A DNA stretch of 8,534 bases, taken from the NCBI GenBank assembly GCA_005893365.1, contig VBPB01000030.1, positions 1 to 8,534 of the forward strand, read 5' to 3'. The notes under the pieces were generated by a model. The model was not told the origin of the DNA. It saw only the letters and a program-made list of their open reading frames with translations, and did not search any database. Positions 1 to 6,808 of the stretch are shown one piece after another. The DNA is from Candidatus Eiseniibacteriota bacterium (GTDB lineage Bacteria > Eisenbacteria > RBG-16-71-46). Within the stretch, counting starts at the first letter, position 1. Each line of letters opens with the position of its first letter. Both the position numbers and the translations under genes were made by a program.

Positions 1-884
1 ATCGCGGCGACCTGCGGCTCCAGGCTCACCGCCGGCCCGTCCACCTCGATGAGCAGCACGGCGGCCGCGTCGCGCTTGAGGCCCAGGTGCAGCCAGTCCT
101 CGACCAGGCCCACCGTGTGCTGGTCCATGATCTCCATCGCCGCGGGGACGATGCCGCCCGCGATCACCGCCGAGACCGTCTTGCAGGCGGCGGCGACGGT
201 GGTGAAATCGAACAGCATGGTCTTGACGGCCTCGGGCCGCGGCAGCAGCCGCACGCAGATCTCGGTGGCGATGCCGAGCGTGCCCTCGCTGCCGATCAGC
301 ACCGAGGCCAGGTCGTAGTCCGGCGCGTCGCACGACTCGCCGCCGAGCGTCACCACGGTGCCGTCGTAGAGCACCACCACCACGCCCAGGATGTGGTTGA
401 GCGTGACGCCGTACTTGAGGCAGTGCGGCCCCCCGGCGTTGGTCGCCACGTTGCCGCCCACCGTGCTCACCTGCTGCGAGGCCGGGTCGGGCGCGTAGTA
501 GAGCCCCTGCGGCGCCAGTTGTTGCGAGAGCCACAGGTTGACGAGGCCGGGCTGCACCCAGGCGAACAGGCGGTCGGGCTCGACGCGCAGCACGCGGTCC
601 ATGCGGTTGACCGAGAGCACCACGCCGCCGCGCTCGGCGGTGGCCCCGCCGGCGAGCCCGGTCCCGGCGCCGCGCGGCGTGACCGGCAGGCCCAGCCCGT
701 GCGCCCAGCGCACCAGGGCGGCGACCTCGTCGGACGAGCGCGGCAGCGCCACCACGTCGGGCAGGTGCTTCTCGAGCGCCAGCGCGTCGGCCTCGTAGGT
801 GAAGCGCGCGGCCTGGCTGGCCAGCACGCCATCCTCGCCCAGCAGGGCGCGCAGCTCGTCGAGGTGGGAGGCGGAGAGCGGCAT
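1..884 (-). CDS. glcD: FAD-linked oxidase, GlcD-like (glycolate oxidase/D-lactate dehydrogenase type), C-terminus missing
   Basis: Flavoprotein subunit that would oxidise a 2-hydroxy acid (glycolate, D-lactate or similar) with FAD and pass electrons to the respiratory chain. The 294 visible residues carry the vanillyl-alcohol-oxidase-type FAD fold: the pyrophosphate-binding loop PRGAGTGLAGG at 70-80, a GGNVATNAGGPHCLKYG block at 143-159 that is very typical of GlcD, and GSEGTLGI at 198-205. Family members are about 460-500 residues, so the substrate-binding C-terminal half lies beyond the left edge. The ATG at 884 places the FAD domain at the usual distance from the N-terminus. No Shine-Dalgarno sequence precedes it, but a -10-like motif lies 7 nt upstream. 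It is the last gene of the window, 107 bp after the cytochrome gene. The family is clear; glycolate versus D-lactate cannot be decided, and GlcE/GlcF partners are not visible. Confidence 0.85.
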   Translation of the reverse strand, partial: MPLSASHLDELRALLGEDGVLASQAARFTYEADALALEKHLPDVVALPRSSDEVAALVRWAHGLGLPVTPRGAGTGLAGGATAERGGVVLSVNRMDRVLRVEPDRLFAWVQPGLVNLWLSQQLAPQGLYYAPDPASQQVSTVGGNVATNAGGPHCLKYGVTLNHILGVVVVLYDGTVVTLGGESCDAPDYDLASVLIGSEGTLGIATEICVRLLPRPEAVKTMLFDFTTVAAACKTVSAVIAGGIVPAAMEIMDQHTVGLVEDWLHLGLKRDAAAVLLIEVDGPAVSLEPQVAA

Positions 885-891
885 CGGGCGC

Positions 892-900
892 AGCGTAGCA
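892..900 (-). promoter_or_regulatory. Possible extended -10 element for a leaderless glcD transcript
   Basis: On the minus strand this reads TGCTACGCT, that is TGn followed by TACGCT (a TAnnnT hexamer). Seven bases separate it from the glcD ATG, so transcription would begin at or next to the start codon. No convincing -35 element lies 17 bp further up, and no Shine-Dalgarno sequence stands before the ATG; both fit an extended -10, leaderless arrangement. A motif this short can arise by chance. Confidence 0.3.
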
Positions 901-906
901 CGCGGG

Positions 907-926
907 CGCGTGCGGGTACGCACGCG
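907..926. repeat. Perfect 8-bp inverted repeat upstream of glcD
   Basis: Arms CGCGTGCG (907-914) and CGCACGCG (919-926) flank a 4-nt loop, GGTA. The hairpin lies just upstream of the proposed -10 element of glcD, so it could be an operator-like palindrome. No T-run follows it on the minus strand, so it does not look like a standard intrinsic terminator. GC-rich DNA yields such repeats by chance more readily than balanced DNA. Confidence 0.4.
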
Positions 927-927
927 G

Positions 928-959
928 GGAGCCGGAGCGGACGGGGCGGAGCCGGAGCG
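928..959. repeat. 12-bp direct repeat with 20-bp period between sorB-like gene and glcD
   Basis: GGAGCCGGAGCG occurs exactly twice, at 928-939 and 948-959, offset by 20 bp, which is close to two helical turns. Both copies lie in the non-coding spacer between the cytochrome gene and glcD. They could be paired binding sites for a regulator of glcD, or a chance low-complexity duplication, since each copy itself contains GGAGC twice. Confidence 0.45.
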
Positions 960-992
960 CCGTCGCTTCGCCGCGGCGCGCTCGGCGACGGC
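959..992 (-). terminator. Stem-loop at the sorB-like stop codon, possible terminator
   Basis: Perfect 8-bp arms GCCGTCGC (959-966) and GCGACGGC (985-992) flank an 18-nt loop that is itself GC-rich and partly self-complementary. The stem begins at the last base of the cytochrome stop codon. No U-tract follows on the minus strand, so it is at best a non-canonical terminator or an RNA 3'-end stabiliser. Confidence 0.35.
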
Positions 993-1378
993 TACTTGGC
1001 CGGTGTCCCGGGAGCCGCGGCGGCCGGCGGCACCCGCGGTCCGAACCGCGCGAGCAGGTACTGCCGCAGCGTGTCGTGCTCGGCGCCGTTCACCGGGGCG
1101 CCCCACTTCTCCATCTGGCCCAGCGTCTTCTCCCAGCCGGTCGAGTCCTTGGCCTGCTGCGTCGCCAGCATCGGCGAGTGACAGAAGAGGCACGCGCGCT
1201 CGGCGATCGCCTGGCCGGGGCCGGCGGGATAGGTGGCCGCGGGTGCGACCCGCTTCGGCGGGGCGGCGGCCTTGGCGCCGAGCGCGACGGTCGCGGCGAC
1301 GAGGGCCGCCAGCACCAACGCCGCCGCGAGTACCCGGCGCAGCCCGGAAACGACCCGCGCCTCAGATCGCGCGGACAC
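992..1378 (-). CDS. sorB: Monoheme cytochrome c, SorB-like subunit of sulfite dehydrogenase
   Basis: Small c-type cytochrome (128 aa) expected to take electrons from the molybdenum subunit encoded just upstream and pass them to the respiratory chain outside the cytoplasmic membrane. A hydrophobic N-terminal segment at about 15-36 acts as export signal or membrane anchor. One heme site, CLFCH, lies at 63-67 (Cys63, Cys66, His67). The downstream stretch GWEKTLGQMEKWGAP (81-95) holds Met89, a plausible distal heme ligand. The tail after 113 is rich in Ala and Pro. The start is a GTG at 1378, lying 17 bp inside the end of the catalytic-subunit gene and preceded by the SD-like AAGGTGA at 1385-1391. 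The overlap implies co-translation. The heme motif is certain; the SorB label rests mainly on the gene partner. Confidence 0.8.
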   Translation of the reverse strand: MSARSEARVVSGLRRVLAAALVLAALVAATVALGAKAAAPPKRVAPAATYPAGPGQAIAERACLFCHSPMLATQQAKDSTGWEKTLGQMEKWGAPVNGAEHDTLRQYLLARFGPRVPPAAAAPGTPAK

Positions 1379-2573
1379 TGACCGTCACCTTGTGCATCGA
1401 GTTGTTGCCGTAGCCGCCGGCGTTGGGGCGTGCCTCGGGCGGCTGGGTCTCGCCGTCGTTGGCGGTCGCGCGCGCCATCACCGACACGCGGGCCGGCGGC
1501 GTCACCTCGATCTCGGTCGCCCAGGCGCGCCAGGCTCCGGGGGCGGTGTCGCCCATGAAGCCGGCCGGCCGCCACGCGCGGCCGCCGTCGGTCGAGATCT
1601 CCACCAGCCGCACGCCCGCGGGCCCGGCCCAGGCGAAGCCCTGGACGCGGAGCAGTGGCCGCTTGTTCTTGGCCGTGCGCCGCGGCACGACGACGATCGA
1701 GCCGTCGACCGGGCCCGTGATGACCGACTTGACCCGCAAGGTCTCGACCGGCGGAGCGGTCGCCGGGTCCTCGCCGGGGTAAGCGTAGCGGTAGCCCCTG
1801 ACCATGAAGTGGTTGTCCGACGGCTGGTTCTCGACGCGCACGCCGGTGAGCCACTTGGTCGACGCCATCCCGAACCATCCCGGCACGATGGCCCGCAGCG
1901 GGAACCCGTGCCGCTCGGACAGCGGCTCGCCATTCATCGTGTGGGCGAGCAGCACGTCGTCCTTGGCCTTCTCGATCGGGATGCTGCGCAGGAAGGGCGG
2001 GACCCCCGGGACTGGCGCCAGGTCGGCGGCCTCGAACCACACGTGCTTGGCTTCGGCGGCGGCGTCCGCCCGCGCGAGCAGGGTCGAGAGCCGCACCCCC
2101 ACCCACTCCGCGTTGCCGACGGCGCCCCGCTCCCACTGGGTGCCCGAGGTGCTGGGCAGTTGGAAGAGCCCGCGGCCGTTGCCGGCGCACTCGAGGGTAT
2201 GGACCGCGGTGATCTGTGGCAGCGCCTTGAGCTCGGCGAGCGTCAGCGTGAGCGGCGTCGTGACCAGGCCGGTCAGGGCGAGCCGCCAGTCGGCGGCGGC
2301 AAGGCTCGGCACCGACAGGTGGCTGCGCACGAAGAAACGGTCGTTGCGGGTGATCCACGAGCGGCCGAGGGCTTCGAGCGTGGTCTCCAAGTGCTCGGGG
2401 CGGTCGTTGCGGACGATGAAGTCGGCGCCGGAGGGCGGCGGGGCCGGTGCGGCCGCAGGCGCCCCGGCCGCCGCGGCCGCGCGTGCCCAGCGCGGCAGGG
2501 AGGCGAGCGTCGCCGCGCCGAGGCCGGCACGCGCGAGGGCGGCGAGGAAGGCGCGGCGGCTCGTGCGCGTCAT
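1362..2573 (-). CDS. sorA: Sulfite oxidase-family molybdopterin enzyme, SorA-like sulfite dehydrogenase catalytic subunit
   Basis: Molybdenum enzyme predicted to oxidise sulfite to sulfate in the periplasm. The 403-residue protein opens with a twin-arginine-type signal: SRRAFLAAL at 5-13, a hydrophobic stretch, then Ala-rich residues to about 45. The molybdopterin domain (about 55-275) shows FVRSH at 81-85 (Arg83 and His85, as in the SorA active site), the ECAGNGRG block with molybdenum-ligand Cys129, and GFPLRAIVPGWFG at 223-235. Tyr261 is a candidate for the conserved active-site tyrosine. The C-terminal dimerisation domain (about 278-400) contains STDGGRAW at 327-334, as in eukaryotic sulfite oxidases. 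No heme domain is fused; the cytochrome is the overlapping downstream gene. MsrP (YedY) is less likely, because that family is shorter, lacks the dimerisation domain and pairs with a membrane heme protein. The ATG at 2573 is set by the Tat signal; its SD is weak. Confidence 0.88.
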   Translation of the reverse strand: MTRTSRRAFLAALARAGLGAATLASLPRWARAAAAAGAPAAAPAPPPSGADFIVRNDRPEHLETTLEALGRSWITRNDRFFVRSHLSVPSLAAADWRLALTGLVTTPLTLTLAELKALPQITAVHTLECAGNGRGLFQLPSTSGTQWERGAVGNAEWVGVRLSTLLARADAAAEAKHVWFEAADLAPVPGVPPFLRSIPIEKAKDDVLLAHTMNGEPLSERHGFPLRAIVPGWFGMASTKWLTGVRVENQPSDNHFMVRGYRYAYPGEDPATAPPVETLRVKSVITGPVDGSIVVVPRRTAKNKRPLLRVQGFAWAGPAGVRLVEISTDGGRAWRPAGFMGDTAPGAWRAWATEIEVTPPARVSVMARATANDGETQPPEARPNAGGYGNNSMHKVTVSVRAI

Positions 2574-2646
2574 GGGGCGGTGCCTGCGGCCACTGGGGTC
2601 AGTCCTTGATCCGGGCCTCCGTCGATCACGCGGCCTCCAAAGCGGC

Positions 2647-4908
2647 TCACGCGGCGAGCCCCATCCGGCGCAGCAGATCCGTGAAACGTGGATCCTCGCG
2701 CAGCGGGTCGAGTCGCGGGTGCACCCTGAGGCTCACCATCATGCGGTCTCGCTCCTCGAAGGCCCGCTCCAGCCAGGCGAAGGCTTCGTCGTGATCGCCC
2801 AGCGCCACCTGGATGTTGGCGACAGAATAGGGGGAGACGCGTCCTTCGCGCCAGCGTTCGATGACGCGCGCCAGGATGGCCCGGGCCCGCGGCGGATCGC
2901 CGGCGGCCGCCCAGGCCTGCGCCAGCGCGGGCGAGTCGTCGAACGCGACGCCGGCGCCGCGCAGGCCTTCCTCGAAGTTCCGGATCGCCTCCTCGTGGCG
3001 GCCCAACTCCTGAAGCGAGCGACCCAGGTTGAGCCGCGCCCAGAGGTAGCGCGCGTCCAGCTCCAGCGCCTGCCGGTAGCGGGCGATCGCCTCCTCCTGG
3101 CGGCGCGCGTAGTAGAAGGTGTCGCCGTACGAGGTCGCCACCACCGGCGACAGCGGGTCCAGCTCGGCCGCGCACTGGATCTCGCCGAAGGCGGGCTCGA
3201 ACCGGCCGAGTGCGGTGAGGAAGTCCCCGTACCATTGGTGCGCCACGGCGTAGCCCGGCTGCAGCGTGATCGCCCGGCGGTAGGCGCCGTCGGCGCGGTC
3301 CCACGCCCAGTCGTAGTACTGGAGCGCGAACGCCAGCGAGGTGTGCCCTTCGGCGAGGTTGGGATCCAGCTCGAGCGCGCGGGCCGCCGCGGCGTGGGCG
3401 AGCGGGAACGCCTCGCGCGCCGGCTTCCAGCGGAACGCCCCGAGCAGGTTGTGGCAGTCGGCGAGGCCCGACCAGGCCGGCGCGTAGAGCGGGTCGGCGT
3501 CGATCGACTCCTGCATCAAGGCGGCGGCCTTGGCGAGCCCTTCCGGCGAGCGCTTGTTCCAGAAGAAGCGGCCCATCAGATAGGCCTCGTACGCGGCGGG
3601 CCGCACCGCCGCGGCCCCCGCCAGGCGCACCCGCTCGCTCGCGGTCAGCCGCGGGCGCAGCTCCTCGGCGATGGCGCGCGAGACCTCGCTGTAGAGGTCC
3701 AGGATGTCCCCGAGCGGGCGGTCCACGGTGCTCGACCACAGGCTCCGGTCGGTGGCGGCGGCGACCAGCTGGGCGGTGATGCGCACGCGCTCGCCCGAGC
3801 GCAGCACCGAGCCCTCCACGATCGCGTCGACGCCGAGCTCGCGGGCGATCTCGGGCAGGGGCCTGCGGACGCCCTTGTAGGCCATGGCCGAGGTGTTCGA
3901 GATGACGCGCAGCGAGCCGATCCGGGCGAGGCGGGCGATCAGGGCCTCGGTCATGCCGTCGGCGAAGAAGTCCTGGTCGGCCTCGCCCGAGAGATTGCGC
4001 AGCGGCAACACCGCGAGCGAGGCGATGTGGTCCGGCGTCGCGGCGGTCGCCGACGCCGCGGCCGCCGCGACCGGCTCCGGCCCGTGCCCGGCGCTCAGGT
4101 CGGCGGCGATCTCGGCGGCGGTGGCGTAGCGCGCCTCGCGATCCTTGGCCAGCGCCTTGAGGATGATGCGCTCGAGGTGGACGGGCAGCTCGGGCCGCAG
4201 CCGCCGCGGCGCGGGCGGGGCGGTGCGGAGGATCTCGTTCACCAGGGCGGTGGCGAGCGTCTGACTCCACGGCAGTCGCCCAGTCGCGAGCTCGTAGAGC
4301 ACCACCCCCAGGGCGAAGAGATCGGCCCGCGCGTCCAGCTCCTCGCCGAGCAGCTGCTCGGGGGCCATGTAGGCGAGCGTGCCCGCGAGCCCGTCGCCGG
4401 TGTCGAGCACGGTCGAGGCGCGGGTGTCGACGCTCGCCTGAGCGAGCTTGGCGAGGCCGAAATCCAGCACCTTCACCCGGCCCTTGAGCGTCACCACGAT
4501 GTTGGTGGGCTTGAGATCGCGGTGCAGGACGCCCTGCTCGTGCGCCGCCGCCAACGCCTCGGCGATCTGGATGCCGAGTGCGGTCACGTCGCTCACCGGC
4601 AGCGCGCCGGCCGCGAGGCGGGCGGCCAGCGTCTCGCCCGCCACCAGCTCCATGACCAGGAAGTCGGCGCCGGCGTCGCGGTCGAAGTCGTGGACGGTGG
4701 CGATGCCCGGGTGGTTGAGCCGCGAGAGCGCCAGCGCCTCCTGGCGGAACCGCCGGCGCCGCGCCTCGTCGGCGAGCGCCCCCTCGGGCAGCACCTTGAC
4801 CGCCACCTCGCGGCGGAGCCGCTCGTCCTGCGCGCGGTAGACGACCCCCATGGCCCCCGCGCCCAACTGCTCGAGGATGCGGTAGTGGGAGAGGGTGGTG
4901 CCGATCAT
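2647..4908 (-). CDS. Ser/Thr protein kinase with TolB-like domain and TPR repeats
   Basis: Hanks-type kinase of 753 residues, probably a cytoplasmic signalling protein. The kinase domain (about 9-270) looks fully active: glycine loop GAGAMGVVY at 16-24, Lys38 in VAVK, Glu57, HRDLKPTN at 129-136 (Asp131), DFG at 149-151 and APE at 182-184. Several Ser/Thr sit in the activation loop (for example Thr166, Thr170, Thr177). An Ala-rich linker (271-295) follows with no membrane helix. Residues about 296-425 form the TolB-like domain often found in such kinases and in adenylate cyclases (AVLPLRNLSG at 299-308, FFADGMTEAL at 314-323, VEGSVLRSGERVRITAQL at 364-381). The rest (about 440-730) is a series of TPR-like helical pairs, probably for protein binding. 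The ATG overlaps the upstream membrane-protein stop as ATGA, so the two are translationally coupled. Substrates are unknown. Confidence 0.9.
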   Translation of the reverse strand: MIGTTLSHYRILEQLGAGAMGVVYRAQDERLRREVAVKVLPEGALADEARRRRFRQEALALSRLNHPGIATVHDFDRDAGADFLVMELVAGETLAARLAAGALPVSDVTALGIQIAEALAAAHEQGVLHRDLKPTNIVVTLKGRVKVLDFGLAKLAQASVDTRASTVLDTGDGLAGTLAYMAPEQLLGEELDARADLFALGVVLYELATGRLPWSQTLATALVNEILRTAPPAPRRLRPELPVHLERIILKALAKDREARYATAAEIAADLSAGHGPEPVAAAAASATAATPDHIASLAVLPLRNLSGEADQDFFADGMTEALIARLARIGSLRVISNTSAMAYKGVRRPLPEIARELGVDAIVEGSVLRSGERVRITAQLVAAATDRSLWSSTVDRPLGDILDLYSEVSRAIAEELRPRLTASERVRLAGAAAVRPAAYEAYLMGRFFWNKRSPEGLAKAAALMQESIDADPLYAPAWSGLADCHNLLGAFRWKPAREAFPLAHAAAARALELDPNLAEGHTSLAFALQYYDWAWDRADGAYRRAITLQPGYAVAHQWYGDFLTALGRFEPAFGEIQCAAELDPLSPVVATSYGDTFYYARRQEEAIARYRQALELDARYLWARLNLGRSLQELGRHEEAIRNFEEGLRGAGVAFDDSPALAQAWAAAGDPPRARAILARVIERWREGRVSPYSVANIQVALGDHDEAFAWLERAFEERDRMMVSLRVHPRLDPLREDPRFTDLLRRMGLAA

Positions 4909-5468
4909 CGAACCCCCGGAGCCGCCTCCGGTCCCGCGTCACGCCGGCCGACGATGAGGCAGACCACGGCGAACAGGCACAGCGCGAGACCGGTACCCCA
5001 TCCGCCCGCCGTGAAGCCGGCGTGCAGGTAGAGCCCGAGGCACAGGCCGCCGCTGATGAGCACCCCCGCGAGCACCGCGAAGAGCCCCATGCCGTAGAGG
5101 AACGTAAACGGCAGGTAGTGGGCGCCCACCACGATCATGGTGGCGGGGTAGAACCAGTCGATGCGATGCAGCGCCGCGGCCCCGACCAGCGGCAGGCTCA
5201 GGGGCACGGTGAACGCGATCTGGGTCGCGAGCGCCCCCAGAGGATTCTCCCGGCTCAGCGCCGCGCGGCGCCCCATCGCCTTGAGCACGAGCGTGGTGAC
5301 CGGGAAGATGAACATGCCGCCGACGACCAGGGCCAGGATGGCGCTTCGGCGCGAGCCCCAGGTGCCGATGGCGGCCGAGGCCAGCCACAGGGCGCCCGAG
5401 ACGAACTGGCCCACCGAGCCGCCGAGATACACCGAGCGAACCTCGCGCTGTGCGTCCTGGACCTGCAT
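4905..5468 (-). CDS. Six-helix membrane protein of unknown function (DUF7010-like)
   Basis: Integral membrane protein of 187 residues with no recognised catalytic motif. Likely helices lie at about 16-36, 43-64, 78-100, 107-125, 127-147 and 156-174, with a charged N-terminus and a short charged tail. The pattern RENPLG (73-78), followed by TMIVVGAHYLPFTFLYGM (110-127), resembles the uncharacterised DUF7010 family as I remember it; this assignment is tentative. The start is the ATG at 5468 because a strong SD, GGAGGGG, stands 5 nt upstream; an in-frame GTG at 5501 would add 11 residues but has weaker support. The stop overlaps the kinase start by 4 bp, suggesting the two proteins are made together. 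It could be a kinase partner, sensor or target, which is inference from position only. Confidence 0.78.
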   Translation of the reverse strand: MQVQDAQREVRSVYLGGSVGQFVSGALWLASAAIGTWGSRRSAILALVVGGMFIFPVTTLVLKAMGRRAALSRENPLGALATQIAFTVPLSLPLVGAAALHRIDWFYPATMIVVGAHYLPFTFLYGMGLFAVLAGVLISGGLCLGLYLHAGFTAGGWGTGLALCLFAVVCLIVGRRDAGPEAAPGVR

Positions 5469-5473
5469 GGTGG

Positions 5474-5480
5474 CCCCTCC
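5474..5480 (-). promoter_or_regulatory. Strong ribosome binding site fixing the membrane-protein start
   Basis: The minus strand reads GGAGGGG, 5 nt before the ATG at 5468. It is the clearest Shine-Dalgarno sequence in the window and favours this ATG over the GTG at 5501. It should also drive kinase synthesis through the ATGA overlap. Confidence 0.7.
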
Positions 5481-5488
5481 ATCTATCG

Positions 5489-5509
5489 CGCGGGCGCTCA
5501 CGCGCCGCG
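5489..5509 (-). terminator. GC-rich stem-loop between flavoprotein and membrane-protein genes
   Basis: Arms 5489-5497 and 5502-5509 pair over 8 bp with one bulged base (5492) around the loop TCAC. It lies 10 nt after the flavoprotein stop codon and just before the membrane-protein SD. No U-run follows on the minus strand. It may attenuate or end flavoprotein transcription, or be incidental in GC-rich DNA. Confidence 0.28.
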
Positions 5510-5519
5510 GATCGTGAGA

Positions 5520-6758
5520 TCAGGACCGCGCGGTCGAGGCTTGCTGCTCCTCCGTCAGCCTGGCCACCACGTCCGCCACCTGCCGGTAGCCGGTCTCGAG
5601 CAGGAAGTCGGGCCGGCGGCCGTAGGACTTGTGGCCGAGGATGTAGAAGTCGGGCTCGGGGTTGGCGAGCACGTCGGCGCCGAAGGCGGGCCTGTCGAGG
5701 CAATCGGTGGCGCCCGAGTCGAGCAACGCGGCACTCAGCCGCATCGGGCCGCGCGAGGCGTAGCACTCGTGCACCTGCAGCTCGCGGTAGAGCGAGTCGT
5801 CGGGGCCGAAGCCGGTGTTGACGATGACGCGCTCGACCTCCTCGACCCGCGGCTGCTCGCCGATCATGAGCGTGACACGATAGCGATGGGTGGCGGCGTT
5901 GAACTCGAAGCCCTCGACGCGGGCGTCGCCGATCGGCGTCACGGTGCTCTCGCCGCCGCCCGCCAGCGCCCGCGCGCGGGCGTAGAGGCGATGGCGCTCG
6001 GAGAGCGGATCGTCGGGGATGGGCGGCAGCACCTGCGCGAGCGGCCGGCGTGCCGCCCACACCACCTGCGTCCCGGGCGCCGCGCGCGCCAGATCGGCGA
6101 GTGCCAAGACCGTGGTGGCGGCACTGGTGCCCGAGCCGACCACCATCACCCGCTTGCCGGCATAGCGCTCGCGGCCGAGGCCCAGCACGTCGTCGGGGTG
6201 GTAGGACATCTGCGGCGCCAGGTAGAGCTCGCTGCGGGCGGGGATGCCGCCGTCGCCCGCCCAGTTCGGCTGGCCGTACACGCCGGAGGCGTCGATGAGC
6301 GAGAACGCGTGCAGGAAGTTCTCCCGTCCGCCGGGATCGCGCACCAGCAGCCGAAACGGATGCTCGCGGCGCGCCTTAGAGCCCACGCTCTCGCCCTTGA
6401 GCAGGCCCTGCCGGCCGATGTGGACCACCTGCGCGTGCAGGTGGAGCCGGGGTTTGAGTTCCTCCAGCCTTGCCACCGGCTCGAGGTAGCGCTCGACCAG
6501 CTCGCGGCCGGTGGGGTGGAGGTCGGGCGCGGGGGCGGTCCAGCCGGCGCGGTCGAGATGGACGCGCGAGGCCGGGCCGATGTTCATCCGCCACGGCGTG
6601 AACATGCGCACGTGGCCCCAGGCCAGCGGATGGGCGCCCGCCTCGCCGCGCTCGAACACGTGCACGTCGAGGCCGGCATCGAGCGCGGCGAGCGCCGCTT
6701 CGAGGCCGATAGGACCGGCGCCGACGATGGCCAGGGTGTTGCGGGCAGGAACGGGCAT
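5520..6758 (-). CDS. FAD/NAD(P)-binding oxidoreductase, flavin monooxygenase-like
   Basis: Soluble flavoprotein of 412 residues with the two-dinucleotide layout of class B flavin monooxygenases and related reductases. The FAD Rossmann motif GAGPIG lies at 13-18 and ends at the acidic Glu36 in VFERG. The block IDASGVYGQPNWAG (155-168) is typical of the strand before the second domain. The NAD(P) Rossmann motif VVGSGTSAATT lies at 206-216. A late FAD-contact region has VNTGFGPDD (313-321) and FYILGHKSYGRRPDF (371-385), which I associate with ArsO-like and other putative flavin oxidoreductases. The substrate is not evident. The ATG at 6758 was chosen because it puts the first glycine motif near the N-terminus; upstream in-frame sequence is Arg/Pro-rich and runs back into the preceding gene. 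A weak GAGAG SD stands 4 nt before the ATG. The gene follows the EEP hydrolase by 50 bp. Confidence 0.83.
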   Translation of the reverse strand: MPVPARNTLAIVGAGPIGLEAALAALDAGLDVHVFERGEAGAHPLAWGHVRMFTPWRMNIGPASRVHLDRAGWTAPAPDLHPTGRELVERYLEPVARLEELKPRLHLHAQVVHIGRQGLLKGESVGSKARREHPFRLLVRDPGGRENFLHAFSLIDASGVYGQPNWAGDGGIPARSELYLAPQMSYHPDDVLGLGRERYAGKRVMVVGSGTSAATTVLALADLARAAPGTQVVWAARRPLAQVLPPIPDDPLSERHRLYARARALAGGGESTVTPIGDARVEGFEFNAATHRYRVTLMIGEQPRVEEVERVIVNTGFGPDDSLYRELQVHECYASRGPMRLSAALLDSGATDCLDRPAFGADVLANPEPDFYILGHKSYGRRPDFLLETGYRQVADVVARLTEEQQASTARS

Positions 6759-6808
6759 GGCGCTCTCGGGGAACGGGCGAGGACGAGACGAGCGTGCGAC
6801 CGAGGACT

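Noticed and set aside
1362..2573. MsrP (YedY) methionine sulfoxide reductase as identity for the molybdenum enzyme
   Set aside because: The C-terminal dimerisation domain and the overlapping cytochrome c gene fit SorA; MsrP lacks the former and pairs with MsrQ.
2607..2638. GGCCTCC repeated at 2614-2620 and 2632-2638, with a TGATC/GATCA inverted repeat, before sorA
   Set aside because: The repeat is only 7 bp and the palindrome arms only 5 bp; too short to distinguish from chance in GC-rich DNA.
2570..4942. A long second minus-strand frame overlapping the kinase gene
   Set aside because: Its product is Arg/Ala/Gly-rich and featureless, whereas the other frame gives a complete kinase, TolB-like and TPR protein.
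1804..5031. A very long plus-strand open frame of over 1000 codons, antisense to the kinase and sulfite dehydrogenase genes
   Set aside because: Its product is low-complexity, rich in Arg, Gly and Pro, with no domain. Long antisense frames without stops are expected opposite GC-rich genes. The minus-strand genes carry complete, recognisable motifs.
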